A stretch of 64,000 bases of DNA from JAJYKC01 sp035545735 (GTDB lineage Bacteria; Acidobacteriota; Terriglobia; Bryobacterales; Bryobacteraceae): assembly GCA_035545735.1 (NCBI GenBank), contig DASZXS010000071.1, positions 1-64,000 of the forward strand, read 5' to 3'. A model generated the notes under the pieces. The model worked only from the letters and a program-made list of their open reading frames with translations, was not told the DNA's origin and ran no database searches. Position 1 is the stretch's first letter, and each line of letters starts with the position of its first letter. The position numbers and the translations under genes are program-made. Of the stretch, positions 8,108 to 17,379 are shown one piece after another.

Positions 8108-8839
8108 CTAGTGAACCCAGGGGCCGCCGTCCGAGTCGCGCTTCCGCATGTAAACCTCGAACTTCTTTTTCATGCGCTGCCGCCGCCAGGAGGCATAGTT
8201 CTGCCGCATGGTCATCCACGGAGTTAGACGCATCCGGCCCCCGCGTAGATACAGGTAACCCGTGAGAAGGCCGCCGAGGTGGGCAAATTCGCTAACGCCG
8301 GTATTGCCGCCGCCCATCGACATCATGAAGGAAATCACGCCGATGATGAGGACAAACCAGCGCGCTTGAATGGGAATCAGGAAGCCCCAAAGAATGGTTC
8401 GCTTTGGAAATAGCAGAGCATAGGCGAGCAGGATCCCGAAGATGGCTCCCGAGGAACCGATGGTGGGAATGTTGGGGTTTCCGAAAGCGTAATTCGCAAC
8501 TACTACTGTAATTCCGGCCCCAATTCCACACAAAAGATAGAATTTAAGGAATCGCCGGGTGCCCCACGCCTGCTCGATCTCCACGCCGAACATCCAGAGC
8601 GCGAGCATGTTCCAGATGATGTGCCCGAAGCCCCCGTGGAGGAACATATATGTGGCTAATTGCCACACCATGAACAGTTCCACCACGGCGCGCGGCGTTA
8701 GAGCGAGTATGCGCGGGGGGCCAATGAAGAACGTCACGATGAAAACCGCAACGTTCGCGATCAACAGCCATTTCGTTCCGGGCGGGAAATATTCCGGCGA
8801 AAAAAATTGAATTGCCCGGGCTCTGCCCCGATAACCCAT
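8108..8839 (-). CDS. Rhomboid-family intramembrane serine protease
   Basis: A 243-residue rhomboid with about six membrane segments. The catalytic dyad is visible: Ser130 in GSSGAIFG and His187 in SEFAHLGG, with the usual H-G-G-F-G-H-I-I-W-N-M-L loop near residues 68-79. It should cleave transmembrane segments of membrane proteins in the plane of the bilayer. A basic cytoplasmic tail of about 45 residues ends the protein. It is transcribed leftward, possibly with the two small SHWQ-motif membrane proteins upstream, but neither context nor sequence names a substrate. Confidence 0.88.
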   Translation of the reverse strand: MGYRGRARAIQFFSPEYFPPGTKWLLIANVAVFIVTFFIGPPRILALTPRAVVELFMVWQLATYMFLHGGFGHIIWNMLALWMFGVEIEQAWGTRRFLKFYLLCGIGAGITVVVANYAFGNPNIPTIGSSGAIFGILLAYALLFPKRTILWGFLIPIQARWFVLIIGVISFMMSMGGGNTGVSEFAHLGGLLTGYLYLRGGRMRLTPWMTMRQNYASWRRQRMKKKFEVYMRKRDSDGGPWVH

Positions 8840-8891
8840 GAAGCGTTGTGCCCCTACCGACTCAGAATATCAGATAGGGCCGGAGGGACGT

Positions 8892-9278
8892 TTACGCGGC
8901 GCGGCGCACGGGCCGCTCTTCCGAAGCCGCCGCCCCGTCCGGACTGACTTCCAAGGAACGCGCGGCGTCGAAACGCGCGAGCATTATGTGCGTTGCCTTC
9001 AACGCCAAGGCTATGGCAAACCATATTTGCCAGTGTGAAAATAGTCCGCCCTGGATGAAGAAATTTCCGGTCCAGTCGAGATCCTGACCGAGCCGCCACG
9101 CCGCCATGGCAAAAGCCGCTAAAGCGATAGGGTTTAGCGTGATCAAAAGCGCCGCCACGAGAACCCGAAGCGAGTTACCGAACCCGGGCGTTTTCTCACG
9201 AAGTTGCAGGTAAGCAGTGTCAGCCGAGCGCAGCCACTCTGAAGGTTGAATTGCTTCCGCGATTCGTATAACCGACAT
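8892..9278 (-). CDS. Small two-helix membrane protein with D-x-x-W-T...SHWQ-x-W motif (copy A)
   Basis: A 128-residue protein with two predicted membrane helices (near 42-62 and 88-105). Between them is a loop reading WRLGQDLDWT followed by GGLFSHWQIW. No known family comes to mind. The neighbouring gene to the right encodes a clear paralog that keeps the same loop. A strong GGGGGAG ribosome site lies just before the chosen ATG, rejecting a longer upstream start. The invariant Trp, Asp and His residues in the periplasm-side or membrane-edge loop could bind a cofactor or metal, which is a guess. Confidence 0.72.
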   Translation of the reverse strand: MSVIRIAEAIQPSEWLRSADTAYLQLREKTPGFGNSLRVLVAALLITLNPIALAAFAMAAWRLGQDLDWTGNFFIQGGLFSHWQIWFAIALALKATHIMLARFDAARSLEVSPDGAAASEERPVRRAA

Positions 9279-9387
9279 GTCTCCCCCTCTATTCACCCAT
9301 AGAGATGCAATCACTTTGCCAAACGTTTCGGCTTTCGTATGCTCCGGATTTCGGAAAAAAAAGGGAAGTGGAGCGGCCGGGTGCGGC

Positions 9388-9726
9388 TCAGAGTTCGGAT
9401 TTCACAAAAGCAGATTCGGCGTTCGCCGTTTTTGCCTGGGATGGCTCTTTTTTCGGAAGACGCTTTCCATAGCGATTGAGGAGAATGACCGATCCCTGAA
9501 GAATGATGAAGATTGCCAGCCAGACTTGCCAGTGGGAGAGGAAGCCGTTAGAGATGGCGAATTCCTGGGTCCACTGAAGGTCTGCGCCGAAGCGCCAGAA
9601 CGCGAGCACGCCCGCCATTACCGCGGCCGGCTGCAGCAGGGCGGCAAAGGCAAGAATAAAATGCCGGCCGTTTTGCGACTTGGGCCCGACCCCGACGGAA
9701 CGCGCAAGTCGTATTCGCACCACCAT
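9388..9726 (-). CDS. Small two-helix membrane protein with D-x-x-W-T...SHWQ-x-W motif (copy B)
   Basis: A 112-residue paralog of the next gene leftward. The shared core is WRFGADLQWT, then FAISNGFLSHWQVW, flanked by two hydrophobic segments. The tail is hydrophilic and Lys/Ser-rich. The N-terminus is shorter and different from copy A, so the duplication is not recent or has diverged outside the core. The gap between the copies is about 110 bases, and both lie on the same strand with the rhomboid protease downstream. Function unknown. Confidence 0.7.
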   Translation of the reverse strand: MVVRIRLARSVGVGPKSQNGRHFILAFAALLQPAAVMAGVLAFWRFGADLQWTQEFAISNGFLSHWQVWLAIFIILQGSVILLNRYGKRLPKKEPSQAKTANAESAFVKSEL

Positions 9727-9793
9727 TCCTGTAGAATCTCATTTTACCAGCATTCTCATTTCAACCAGACGAAGAAAGGCAGGAATAATATCC

Positions 9794-10936
9794 ATGCGCA
9801 AACTGCGGACTGCAATTATCGGGACCGGATTTATGGGGAAGGTCCACGCGGAGGGAATCCGCCGCCTCGGGAATGTCGATCTCGTAGCGGTCGCGTCGAT
9901 CGATGACCAGAGCGCGAAGCAATTTGCCGACTCGGTCGGCATCCCGGCATCGACGGGCGACTATCGCACGATTTTGAACGATCCGTCCATTGATGCCGTG
10001 CATATCCTCACGCCGAACGCTCTGCACTATCCGATGGTGAAGGCGGCGCTGCTGGCGGGCAAGAACGTGTTGTGCGAAAAGCCCTTCACGGTGACGGCGG
10101 CGGAAGCCAAGGAACTCCTCGATCTCGCCGAAAGCAAGAAATTAGTGCATTGCCTCGAACACAATCTCCGCTACTATCCGGTGGTGCAGCAGATCCGGCG
10201 GATGCGAGAGGCAGGCGATCTCGGGGACATCCTGATCGTGCAAGGTACGTACTCGCAGGACTGGCTGCTCTATGACACGGATTGGAACTGGCGGCTCGAT
10301 TCGAAAGAAAACGGAGCGCTCCGGGCGATGGGCGATATTGGATCCCACTGGATGGACATGATCCAGCATTTGACCGGGCAGAAAATTACCGCGCTGTGCG
10401 CCGACTTGCAGACGTTCCACAAGACGCGCAAGAAACCGGCCGGGTCCGTCGAGACATTCACCGGGAAAACCCTTCAGCCGGATCAATACACGGAAGTCAG
10501 CATCGATACCGATGATTTCGGCGCGGTGCTGTTGCGGATGGGCGACCGTACGCGCGGCTGCTTTACGGTGAGCCAGATGTCGGCGGGGTGCAAGAACCGG
10601 TTCTCGGTCGAGATTTTCGGAACAAAAGCGGGAGTGATGTGGAACCAGGAGCGCCCGGACGAACTGTGGGTGGGCCGCCGGAACGATCCGAATCAGCTCA
10701 TCTTGAAAGACCCGTCTCTGCTCTATCCCAAGGCGGCGGCGTTTGCCGATCTGCCCGGCGGCCACAGCGAGGGTTACGACGACGCGCACAAGCAGACCTT
10801 CCGCCGCTTCTACGCGCGAGTTGCGGATCCATCCGCGCCGGTGGAGCATCCCACGTTTGCCGACGGACTTCTCGGAATGCAGTTGCTCGAAAAAGTGCAG
10901 GAGAGCGCCGAGAAAGGCGCCTGGGTGAAAGTGTAG
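9794..10936 (+). CDS. Gfo/Idh/MocA-family oxidoreductase
   Basis: A 380-residue NAD(P)-dependent sugar oxidoreductase. The Rossmann motif IIGTGFMGKVHAEGI begins at residue 8, the family hallmark CEKPFTV (catalytic Lys) is near residue 95, and the C-terminal alpha/beta domain contains GDIGSHWMDM. It should oxidise or reduce a hydroxyl of a sugar or inositol derivative in the cytoplasm. The long frame upstream has no support, and AGGAA sits 8 bases before the chosen ATG. A PIG-L deacetylase follows after 6 bases, so the two probably act on the same class of amino sugar. Confidence 0.88.
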   Translation: MRKLRTAIIGTGFMGKVHAEGIRRLGNVDLVAVASIDDQSAKQFADSVGIPASTGDYRTILNDPSIDAVHILTPNALHYPMVKAALLAGKNVLCEKPFTVTAAEAKELLDLAESKKLVHCLEHNLRYYPVVQQIRRMREAGDLGDILIVQGTYSQDWLLYDTDWNWRLDSKENGALRAMGDIGSHWMDMIQHLTGQKITALCADLQTFHKTRKKPAGSVETFTGKTLQPDQYTEVSIDTDDFGAVLLRMGDRTRGCFTVSQMSAGCKNRFSVEIFGTKAGVMWNQERPDELWVGRRNDPNQLILKDPSLLYPKAAAFADLPGGHSEGYDDAHKQTFRRFYARVADPSAPVEHPTFADGLLGMQLLEKVQESAEKGAWVKV

Positions 10937-10942
10937 GCGCCT

Positions 10943-11815
10943 ATGAATCTCCTAATTCCCATGCTGCTTTCCGCCAGTGTTCTCGCCGGAGCCCAAGAGG
11001 CTCCGCTGCGCGTGATCGCCTTTGGGGCGCATCCGGACGACTGTGACAATCGCGCCGCCGGGACTGCCGCGAAATTTGTGGCCCTGGGAGCGAAAGTGAA
11101 GTTTGTTTCGGTGACCAACGGCGACGCGGGCCACCAGATTCTGGGAGGTGCGGCGCTCGCGAAGCGCCGCTACGCCGAAACCCAGGAAGTGGCGCGCCGG
11201 CTCGGGATTACGTATGACGTGTTAGACAACCACGACGGAGAATTGCTGCCAACGCTCGAGGTGCGGCGGCAGATCATCCGCGAAATTCGCGAGTGGAACG
11301 CCGATATCGTGCTTTCCCCGCGGCCGAACGACTATCATCCCGACCATCGCTACACCGGAGTGCTGGTGCAGGATGCCGCCTACATGGTGGTGGTGCCGAA
11401 CATTGTGACCGGCACTCCGGCGCTCCGCAAAAATCCGGTCTTTCTGTACTATCGCGACCGTTTCCAACGGCCCAATCCGTTCCGGCCGGACGTGGCCATC
11501 TCCACCGACGACGTCTTCGACAAAGTGGTGGACGCACTGGATGCCCACGAATCGCAGTATTACGAATGGCTTCCCTGGGTGGACGGGCGGCTGGAGGAAG
11601 TGCCGAAGGATCACGCGGAGAGGCGCAAGTGGCTGGAGAACGAGACGCGCCGTAGTGAAGCGCCGACGCCCGCTATCCGGGAAGCGCTGATCAAATGGTA
11701 CGGGCGCGAGCGCGGCGAGAAAATAAAGACCGCCGAAGCATTCGAAGTTTGCGAGTACGGACGTCAGCCGAGCGAAGCCGATCTTCATAAACTGTTTCCG
11801 ATGCTGGGTAAATAG
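10943..11815 (+). CDS. Exported PIG-L family deacetylase
   Basis: A 290-residue Zn-dependent deacetylase of the PIG-L/LmbE fold. An N-terminal hydrophobic signal (NLLIPMLLSASVLAGAQ) suggests export. Metal ligands and the catalytic Asp are visible: HPDD at residues 30-33 and YHPDH at 131-135. The family removes N-acetyl groups from GlcNAc-containing compounds such as glycolipids, mycothiol or bacillithiol precursors and antibiotics. Here the pairing with a Gfo/Idh oxidoreductase suggests catabolism of an N-acetylated sugar, but the exported location argues against thiol biosynthesis. The C-terminal extension past residue 220 is rich in charged residues. Confidence 0.88.
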   Translation: MNLLIPMLLSASVLAGAQEAPLRVIAFGAHPDDCDNRAAGTAAKFVALGAKVKFVSVTNGDAGHQILGGAALAKRRYAETQEVARRLGITYDVLDNHDGELLPTLEVRRQIIREIREWNADIVLSPRPNDYHPDHRYTGVLVQDAAYMVVVPNIVTGTPALRKNPVFLYYRDRFQRPNPFRPDVAISTDDVFDKVVDALDAHESQYYEWLPWVDGRLEEVPKDHAERRKWLENETRRSEAPTPAIREALIKWYGRERGEKIKTAEAFEVCEYGRQPSEADLHKLFPMLGK

Positions 11816-11877
11816 GACGGGCGGAAACGAGCGCTGAGTGCATTGTTGCGGCGGCGCTTTCTCCGGATTACGTCCTA

Positions 11878-11907
11878 TTGACAAAGCATTGGCGGTACGT
11901 TTATATG
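11878..11907 (+). promoter_or_regulatory. Probable sigma-70-type promoter of the ECF-kinase operon
   Basis: A perfect TTGACA (11878-11883) is followed after 18 bases by TATATG, with an overlapping TATGAT two bases later. It lies about 20 bases before the GTG start of the sigma factor, so the untranslated leader is very short. This suggests housekeeping rather than ECF-type transcription of the sigma gene. Confidence 0.45.
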
Positions 11908-11926
11908 ATTTTGAGGCTGCAACCCG

Positions 11927-12469
11927 GTGCACCAGACGGGGATAATCGACGGCGTCGAGCGTGATGACGGGAAGTCCGTGGACGCGCTGTTCGCGGAGGC
12001 CTATCAGGAACTCCGCAAACTGGCCCGGAACCGCCTGCGCGCGGGACGGCGCAATGCGGTTCTCGACACGACTTCCCTTGTGCACGAATCCTACCTGCGG
12101 CTTACCGCCGCCGGCCGGATTCGCACCGAGGATCGCGCTCATTTCCTGCGGTACGCCGGCCGCGCCATGCGATCGGTTATCGTCGATTTGGTGCGACAGC
12201 GCCAGTCAGGCCGGCATGGCGCCGATCCAATTACGTTAACCACCCGGGCGGGCGCCAGAATCAACAACGGAGAACAACAGGTTCTGCGTGTGCATGAGGC
12301 CATCGACGATCTCACGAGGTTTGACCCTCGGATGGCCCAAGTGGTCGAAATGCGCTATTTCGGCGGCTTAACGGAGACGGAGATAGCAGAAGCGCTCGAA
12401 GTGACCGATCGCACCGTGCGGCGGGACTGGGAGAAGGCGCGGTTATGGCTCTCCGAGGCCTTGAAATAG
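11927..12469 (+). CDS. ECF-like RNA polymerase sigma factor (TIGR02999-type)
   Basis: A 180-residue sigma factor with regions 2 and 4. Region 2 is seen in LVHESYLRL...RAHFLRYAGRAMRSVIVDLVR and region 4 in VVEMRYFGGLTETEIAEALEVTDRTVRRDWEKARLWL, a helix-turn-helix near the end. This subtype is common in Acidobacteriota and Planctomycetes, where it is encoded next to a Ser/Thr kinase and has no classical anti-sigma factor. The start is a GTG close to the promoter. The kinase gene begins 9 bases after the stop, so the two are co-expressed and the kinase may control the sigma factor. Confidence 0.88.
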   Translation: MHQTGIIDGVERDDGKSVDALFAEAYQELRKLARNRLRAGRRNAVLDTTSLVHESYLRLTAAGRIRTEDRAHFLRYAGRAMRSVIVDLVRQRQSGRHGADPITLTTRAGARINNGEQQVLRVHEAIDDLTRFDPRMAQVVEMRYFGGLTETEIAEALEVTDRTVRRDWEKARLWLSEALK

Positions 12470-12478
12470 AGGGGCCCC

Positions 12479-15238
12479 ATGCCCAAGTTCGATATCGACG
12501 CGGATGTCTGGACCGCATTGAACAGCCTTCTGGACCGTGCGTTGGACCTGGCGCCCACCGAGCGAATTCCATGGATTGACGGGCTGAGCCCGGAGTACGA
12601 TGCTCTCAAGCCGCGCTTGCGGGACCTGATCTCGCGCGGCGCCGGGCTGCGGACGTCGCAGATTCTGGGCACGGCTCCGAGATTGGCAGACCCGGAGGAC
12701 GAGGATGGATCGCCCCCGGCGGGCGCGGGTGACATCGTCGGCCCGTACCGCGTGATTCACAAATTGGGCGAAGGCGGCATGGGCACGGTCTGGCTGGCCG
12801 AGCGCAGCGACGGCCTGATTCCCCGTCCGGTGGCCTTGAAGCTTCCCCGGGGCGGTTGGCGGAGCGCCGCCCTGGCCGAGCGCATGGCGCGAGAGCGCGA
12901 CATCCTGGCCACACTTAACCATCCGAACATCGCGCGGCTGTACGATGCGGGCGTCACCGGCGACGGACAGCCATACCTCGCTCTCGAATATGCCGAAGGC
13001 CGCCGCATCGACGAGTTCGTTTTGGAGACCGGGCTTGAGTTGCGCCGGTTGCTTGCGCTCTTCCTTCAAGTGACGGATGCGGTGGCGCACGCGCATTCGC
13101 ATCTCGTGGTCCATCGCGATCTGAAGCCTTCCAATATCCTGGTGACCGCCAGCGGGGAGGCGCGACTGCTCGATTTCGGCATCGCCAAGCTGCTTGAGCA
13201 AGGCGAAGCCCGCGAGACCGACTTGACGGAGCAATCCGGCCGGGCCCTGACGCCCGACTACGCTTCTCCCGAACAGATTGCCGGCGCGCCTATCGGCACG
13301 GCGTCGGATGTGTATTCGCTCGGTGTGGTGCTCTATGAGCTTCTGACGCGCGTCCGGCCCTACCGGCTGGGCCGCGATTCGCGGGGCGCCCTGGAAGAGG
13401 CAATTCTCCAGACAGATCCGGCCAAGCCGAGCGATGCCGTTGCAGAGCGCTCGATGAAAGCCGAATTGCGCGGGGACCTGGACTGGATCGTTCTAAAAGC
13501 GATGGCGAAAGAACGCAGCCGCCGGTATGCCTCGGCCGCCGATCTCGGAGCGGACCTCCGGCGATTCCTGCGCCATGAGCCCGTCGAGGCGTCGCCGCCA
13601 TCCGCGAAGTATCGCATGGGCAAGTTCGTGCGCCGGCATCGCGTGGCGGTTTCCGCGGCCGCGCTGCTCATCCTGGCGCTGATGGCCGGAATACTGGGTA
13701 CAACCGCGGGTATCGTGCGCGCGCGCCGCGCGGAAGCCTCCGCGCGCATCGAGGCCGCTACCGCCGAGCGCTACTCGAATTTCCTGGTCGATATGTTCGA
13801 GGCCGCGGCGCCGGAGCAGTCGAAGGGCCGCGAGATCGGCGCCCGGGAGATACTCCAAAGCGGCGCGGCACGCATTCGCAAGGAACTCCCCGGCGAACCG
13901 CTGCTCCAAACGCGGCTGCTCGCGACGATTGGCTGGGTATACACCCGGCTGGGGCTTTATCCGGATGCGCGGCCAACGCTCGATCAGGCGGTCGCTCTGG
14001 CGCGCGGTCAAGGCGACCGCGGCAAACTCGACCTCGCGCGAGCACTCGTCCGGCGCGGGCAGACCGAACGGTATCTCAATGAATCCGTCAAGGCGGAGTC
14101 GGATGACCGCGAGGCCCTCGCGATCCTTGAGGGGATCTACGGGCCGAACCATGTCAATGTCGAGCCGGCCGTCACCGAACTGGGACTGCTGTTGCGCATG
14201 CGCGATCCCGAGCAAGCGCTCCGTCTGTACCGTCGCAGCCACGATCTGCTGGTATCGGCACACGGAGAATCGGACGGCTTTGCCGCGGTTCTGCTGCAAA
14301 ATATCGGCTCGATTCACACCCGCGCCCGCCGTTATCAACAGGCCAAGGACGCTTACGAGCGGGCACTGCCTCTGTTGATCCTGCGCTTCGGCGAGCGGGA
14401 CCCGCACGTCGCTGCCGCGCTCGGCAATCTCGGGCTGGTATATTGCGGCCTGGGCGATTACGCGAGGGCCCTCGAGATGGGGCGGCGCGCCCTCGACGTC
14501 GACACCTCCGTTTCCGGCCCCGATCATCCGGACGCCGGAATTTCCTTGCTGAACCTGGCGTACATCAGCGACAAGGCCGGGGACCAGGGGCCGGCGCTCG
14601 AAAAGGCGGACGGGGCGATCGCAATCTTTGCCCGGCACTTCCCGCCGGGGCATCCACTGCGCATTCGCGCCGCCAACCTCAAGGCGGGATTTCTGATCGA
14701 GTCAGGTCGGCTCGCCGAGGCGCGGGACACGCTCGGGAGTTTGGCGGTTGCGGAGGGGGTTAGCGTAGAAGCAAAGCTGGGCGTCCTCAACGGGCGGGTG
14801 ATTCTCGCGGACATCGAGCGCCTGGAGCGGCGCCCGCTGAAATCGGAGGAACTCGCGCGAGGCGTGCTGGCCGATCCTGCCGTCCACAGCGATCGGCGCG
14901 TGGAAGCGGACGCACGCTGGGCGGACGCATACGCACTGGCGATGCAGGCGAAGCTGCAGGAAGCCGAAGGTGAGCGCAAACAAGCGCTCGCGATGGAGTC
15001 CGCACTGGGTGAAGGGGTTGCCTTTCCCGGTGTGTTCGCGGACGCGAAGTATCACCTATGCGCCGGCGATTTTGCCGGTTCGATCGCTATCCTCCGCGAG
15101 GCCGCCGCCAAAGGGTTTCACGATCCGAGCGTACTGAGCGATCCCGCATTCGCGGTGTTGCGCCAGAATCCGGATTTCGCACCCATCGCCGCCGCGGTCA
15201 TGCCGCGCGATTTGCCTGTCCCGTCCGCGGTGCACTAG
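12479..15238 (+). CDS. Transmembrane Ser/Thr protein kinase with TPR domain
   Basis: A 919-residue Hanks-type kinase. After about 85 N-terminal residues come the glycine loop GEGGMG (98-103), ATP-binding Lys121, the C-helix Glu at 139, the catalytic loop HRDLKPSN (Asp214), DFG (232-234) and the P+1 segment ASPEQ. One membrane helix spans about 390-413. The exported part is a long array of tetratricopeptide repeats up to the end, so it likely senses by protein contact. The upstream neighbour is its ECF sigma factor partner, and a small unknown gene follows. This organisation is typical of Acidobacteriota and is probably a signalling unit controlling the sigma factor. Confidence 0.92.
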   Translation: MPKFDIDADVWTALNSLLDRALDLAPTERIPWIDGLSPEYDALKPRLRDLISRGAGLRTSQILGTAPRLADPEDEDGSPPAGAGDIVGPYRVIHKLGEGGMGTVWLAERSDGLIPRPVALKLPRGGWRSAALAERMARERDILATLNHPNIARLYDAGVTGDGQPYLALEYAEGRRIDEFVLETGLELRRLLALFLQVTDAVAHAHSHLVVHRDLKPSNILVTASGEARLLDFGIAKLLEQGEARETDLTEQSGRALTPDYASPEQIAGAPIGTASDVYSLGVVLYELLTRVRPYRLGRDSRGALEEAILQTDPAKPSDAVAERSMKAELRGDLDWIVLKAMAKERSRRYASAADLGADLRRFLRHEPVEASPPSAKYRMGKFVRRHRVAVSAAALLILALMAGILGTTAGIVRARRAEASARIEAATAERYSNFLVDMFEAAAPEQSKGREIGAREILQSGAARIRKELPGEPLLQTRLLATIGWVYTRLGLYPDARPTLDQAVALARGQGDRGKLDLARALVRRGQTERYLNESVKAESDDREALAILEGIYGPNHVNVEPAVTELGLLLRMRDPEQALRLYRRSHDLLVSAHGESDGFAAVLLQNIGSIHTRARRYQQAKDAYERALPLLILRFGERDPHVAAALGNLGLVYCGLGDYARALEMGRRALDVDTSVSGPDHPDAGISLLNLAYISDKAGDQGPALEKADGAIAIFARHFPPGHPLRIRAANLKAGFLIESGRLAEARDTLGSLAVAEGVSVEAKLGVLNGRVILADIERLERRPLKSEELARGVLADPAVHSDRRVEADARWADAYALAMQAKLQEAEGERKQALAMESALGEGVAFPGVFADAKYHLCAGDFAGSIAILREAAAKGFHDPSVLSDPAFAVLRQNPDFAPIAAAVMPRDLPVPSAVH

Positions 15239-15358
15239 AGTCTCCCTGTCTTTGCCAATGACAGATATCGGCTGGCTCCATGTCCGGTTTTCGGCTCCAT
15301 TTTCGTTTCACCTAATGCAGGGCGATGGAGCCCTGACGAACTTTAAAGGAGAGCCACC

Positions 15359-15781
15359 ATGGCAACCATTTCAAAGCCGACGCTCGATATCGAAAACGTC
15401 GACGACACCACGGTAAAAGTGACCGTGAATTACACTTTGACGCCGAATCAGACTGAGAAACTCGCACGAACGGTGTTTCAAGAGGACATCGTAGTGATGG
15501 CCGACGATTCCGGCACCCAGACACCCATATTCACCTTCGCGAACGGCGCTGTGCCCGCGCAATATGCGGTGGATACAACCACGACCAGCGTCTCGCGGTC
15601 CCGGGATCACCAGATATCGAAGTCTACGTTGAACGAAGATCCGGGCTTCCTGAAGAACGGCGCGCAGGACCCTGACGAAATCCTGGCCCAGGTTACGATT
15701 TCCTATGCTGCGAATGCGCCGAGTCCTTCGGCTCTTCCGCCCGTAAAGACGAGCACGTTACAAAAAGGAGCGTGGGTCTAA
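15359..15781 (+). CDS. Hypothetical protein downstream of the kinase
   Basis: A 140-residue protein I cannot assign. It is Thr/Ser/Asp-rich, has no signal peptide or Cys, and contains alternating hydrophobic strands (TLDIENVDDTTVKVTVNYTL, ILAQVTISYA), which suggest a beta-sandwich. An AAAGGAGAG ribosome site 5-6 bases before the ATG supports it being translated. It lies 120 bases after the kinase gene in the same direction and may be a target or an independent unit. The intervening stretch shows nothing recognisable. Confidence 0.65.
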   Translation: MATISKPTLDIENVDDTTVKVTVNYTLTPNQTEKLARTVFQEDIVVMADDSGTQTPIFTFANGAVPAQYAVDTTTTSVSRSRDHQISKSTLNEDPGFLKNGAQDPDEILAQVTISYAANAPSPSALPPVKTSTLQKGAWV

Positions 15782-15801
15782 TCCGGGGCAGAAAGCGCCG
15801 C

Positions 15802-17376
15802 TCAGTGCATGGGCTCGGCGGCGCCTTCTCCCGGCTTACCGCGCCGCATAAGCGTGACCAGAGGAACCAGGCACATCACCACCACCGCCATCACGGAGAC
15901 GACGTCAATATAGGCGAGCGTAACCGCCTGCGCCTGAATCATCGCATTGATCCGGCCATAAGCCTGGAGCGTGGCGTCGCCGGCGCTGATGCCGGCCTGG
16001 CGCAACCCGGCCGTGATGCCGGCGAGCATTTGGTCGAAGAGAGGGTTGCCGGGCGTGGCATTCGATACCAGATAGTTCTGATGCACTTGAGACTGACGCG
16101 TCAGAAACGTGCTGATGAGCGCGATGCCAATGCTCCCTCCGATGTTCCGAATAAAGGCGTTCATGGAGGACACCTGGTTGTTCTGCTCGCGCGCCATCCC
16201 GACATAAGCCAGAGTGTTTGACGGGAGGAAGATGAATGCCAGCCCAGAGGCCTGCAGCGTACGCAGCAGGGAAGCGGTGACAAAGTCCATCTGCAGGCTG
16301 ACGTGAGTCACCATGTAATACAGCGCGGCGGATGTAACCGCGAATCCGAACGCCATCATCCCGCGCGGATCGACGCGCGATACCAGAATTCCCGCCACCG
16401 GCATCATCAGGAGCATCGCCACGCCGCCGCCAGCCAGCGCCTCGCCCGCTTTCACCGCCGGATAGCCGAGCAGCGTTTGCAGGAATTGCGGAATAATCAC
16501 CGTGGTGCCGTAGAGCACGAAACCGAGAATAAAGGTGAAGAACATCGCCATGGCGAAGTTCCGCTTCTTGAAGAGCTTCAAATCGACGATGGGATCGGGG
16601 TGCCGCAATTCCCACACAATCCAGCTCACCAGAGCCGTTATCGCCACGGCGAGACAGGCGGTGATCCAGCGGGAAGCGAACCAATCGGCTTCCTGACCCT
16701 TGTCGAGAACCATTTGCAGACTGCCGATGGCCAACGCGATCAGGCCAAGGCCGACGAAGTCCACGCGAAATTTGCGGCTGCGTTCCTGTTCGCGCTTCAG
16801 ATACGGCGGATCTTCCACCAGCCTGTTGGTGAGAAATAAGGAAAGAAGGGCGACCGGCACATTGATATAGAAGATCCAGTGCCAGTTATAGTTATCGGTG
16901 ATCCAGCCGCCAAGAACGGGACCGATGGCCGGAGCGACCACGACGGCCATGCCATAGACGGCAAAAGCAATGCCGCGTTTCGATGGGGGAAAAGTATCGG
17001 CGAGGATGGCCTGCTCGCTGGGCGCCAGCCCGCCACCGCCGCAGCCCTGCAGAATCCGGAAGAACACCAGCGCGCCGAGCGTTGGGGCCAGGCCGCAGAG
17101 AAAGCTGCTGATTCCGAAAACCGCCACGCAGGACATGTAAAACCGCTTGCGCCCGAACCGCGTAGCCAGCCAGGCGCTAATGGGAAGAATGATGGCGTTC
17201 GATACGAGATAACTGGTGAGAACCCAGGTCGCTTCGCTTTCGCTGGCGGAAAGATTACCGGCAATGTGAGGCAGCGCGACATTGGCGATGGAGCTGTCCA
17301 GCACCTCCATGAATGTGGCGAGGGTAACCGTAAGGGCGACTGCCCAGGGGTTGTGGCTCGGCTTCCAATCGTTCAT
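15802..17376 (-). CDS. DHA2-family (EmrB/QacA) multidrug efflux MFS transporter
   Basis: A 524-residue proton antiporter with about 14 membrane segments. Family marks are MEVLDSSIANVALPHIAGNL in the first helix, the motif-A-type loop LATRFGRKRF near residue 65, ILQGCGGGGLAPSEQAIL (motif C-like region near 110-130), and AIGPVLGGWITDNYNWHWIFYINVP. These carriers export drugs, dyes or bile-like compounds and in Gram-negatives often pair with a membrane-fusion protein, which is absent here. The gene follows its TetR regulator by 12 bases, and an operator lies 4 bases before its ATG. Both are probably co-transcribed from the promoter ahead of the regulator. Confidence 0.92.
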   Translation of the reverse strand: MNDWKPSHNPWAVALTVTLATFMEVLDSSIANVALPHIAGNLSASESEATWVLTSYLVSNAIILPISAWLATRFGRKRFYMSCVAVFGISSFLCGLAPTLGALVFFRILQGCGGGGLAPSEQAILADTFPPSKRGIAFAVYGMAVVVAPAIGPVLGGWITDNYNWHWIFYINVPVALLSLFLTNRLVEDPPYLKREQERSRKFRVDFVGLGLIALAIGSLQMVLDKGQEADWFASRWITACLAVAITALVSWIVWELRHPDPIVDLKLFKKRNFAMAMFFTFILGFVLYGTTVIIPQFLQTLLGYPAVKAGEALAGGGVAMLLMMPVAGILVSRVDPRGMMAFGFAVTSAALYYMVTHVSLQMDFVTASLLRTLQASGLAFIFLPSNTLAYVGMAREQNNQVSSMNAFIRNIGGSIGIALISTFLTRQSQVHQNYLVSNATPGNPLFDQMLAGITAGLRQAGISAGDATLQAYGRINAMIQAQAVTLAYIDVVSVMAVVVMCLVPLVTLMRRGKPGEGAAEPMH

Positions 17377-17379
17377 GCG

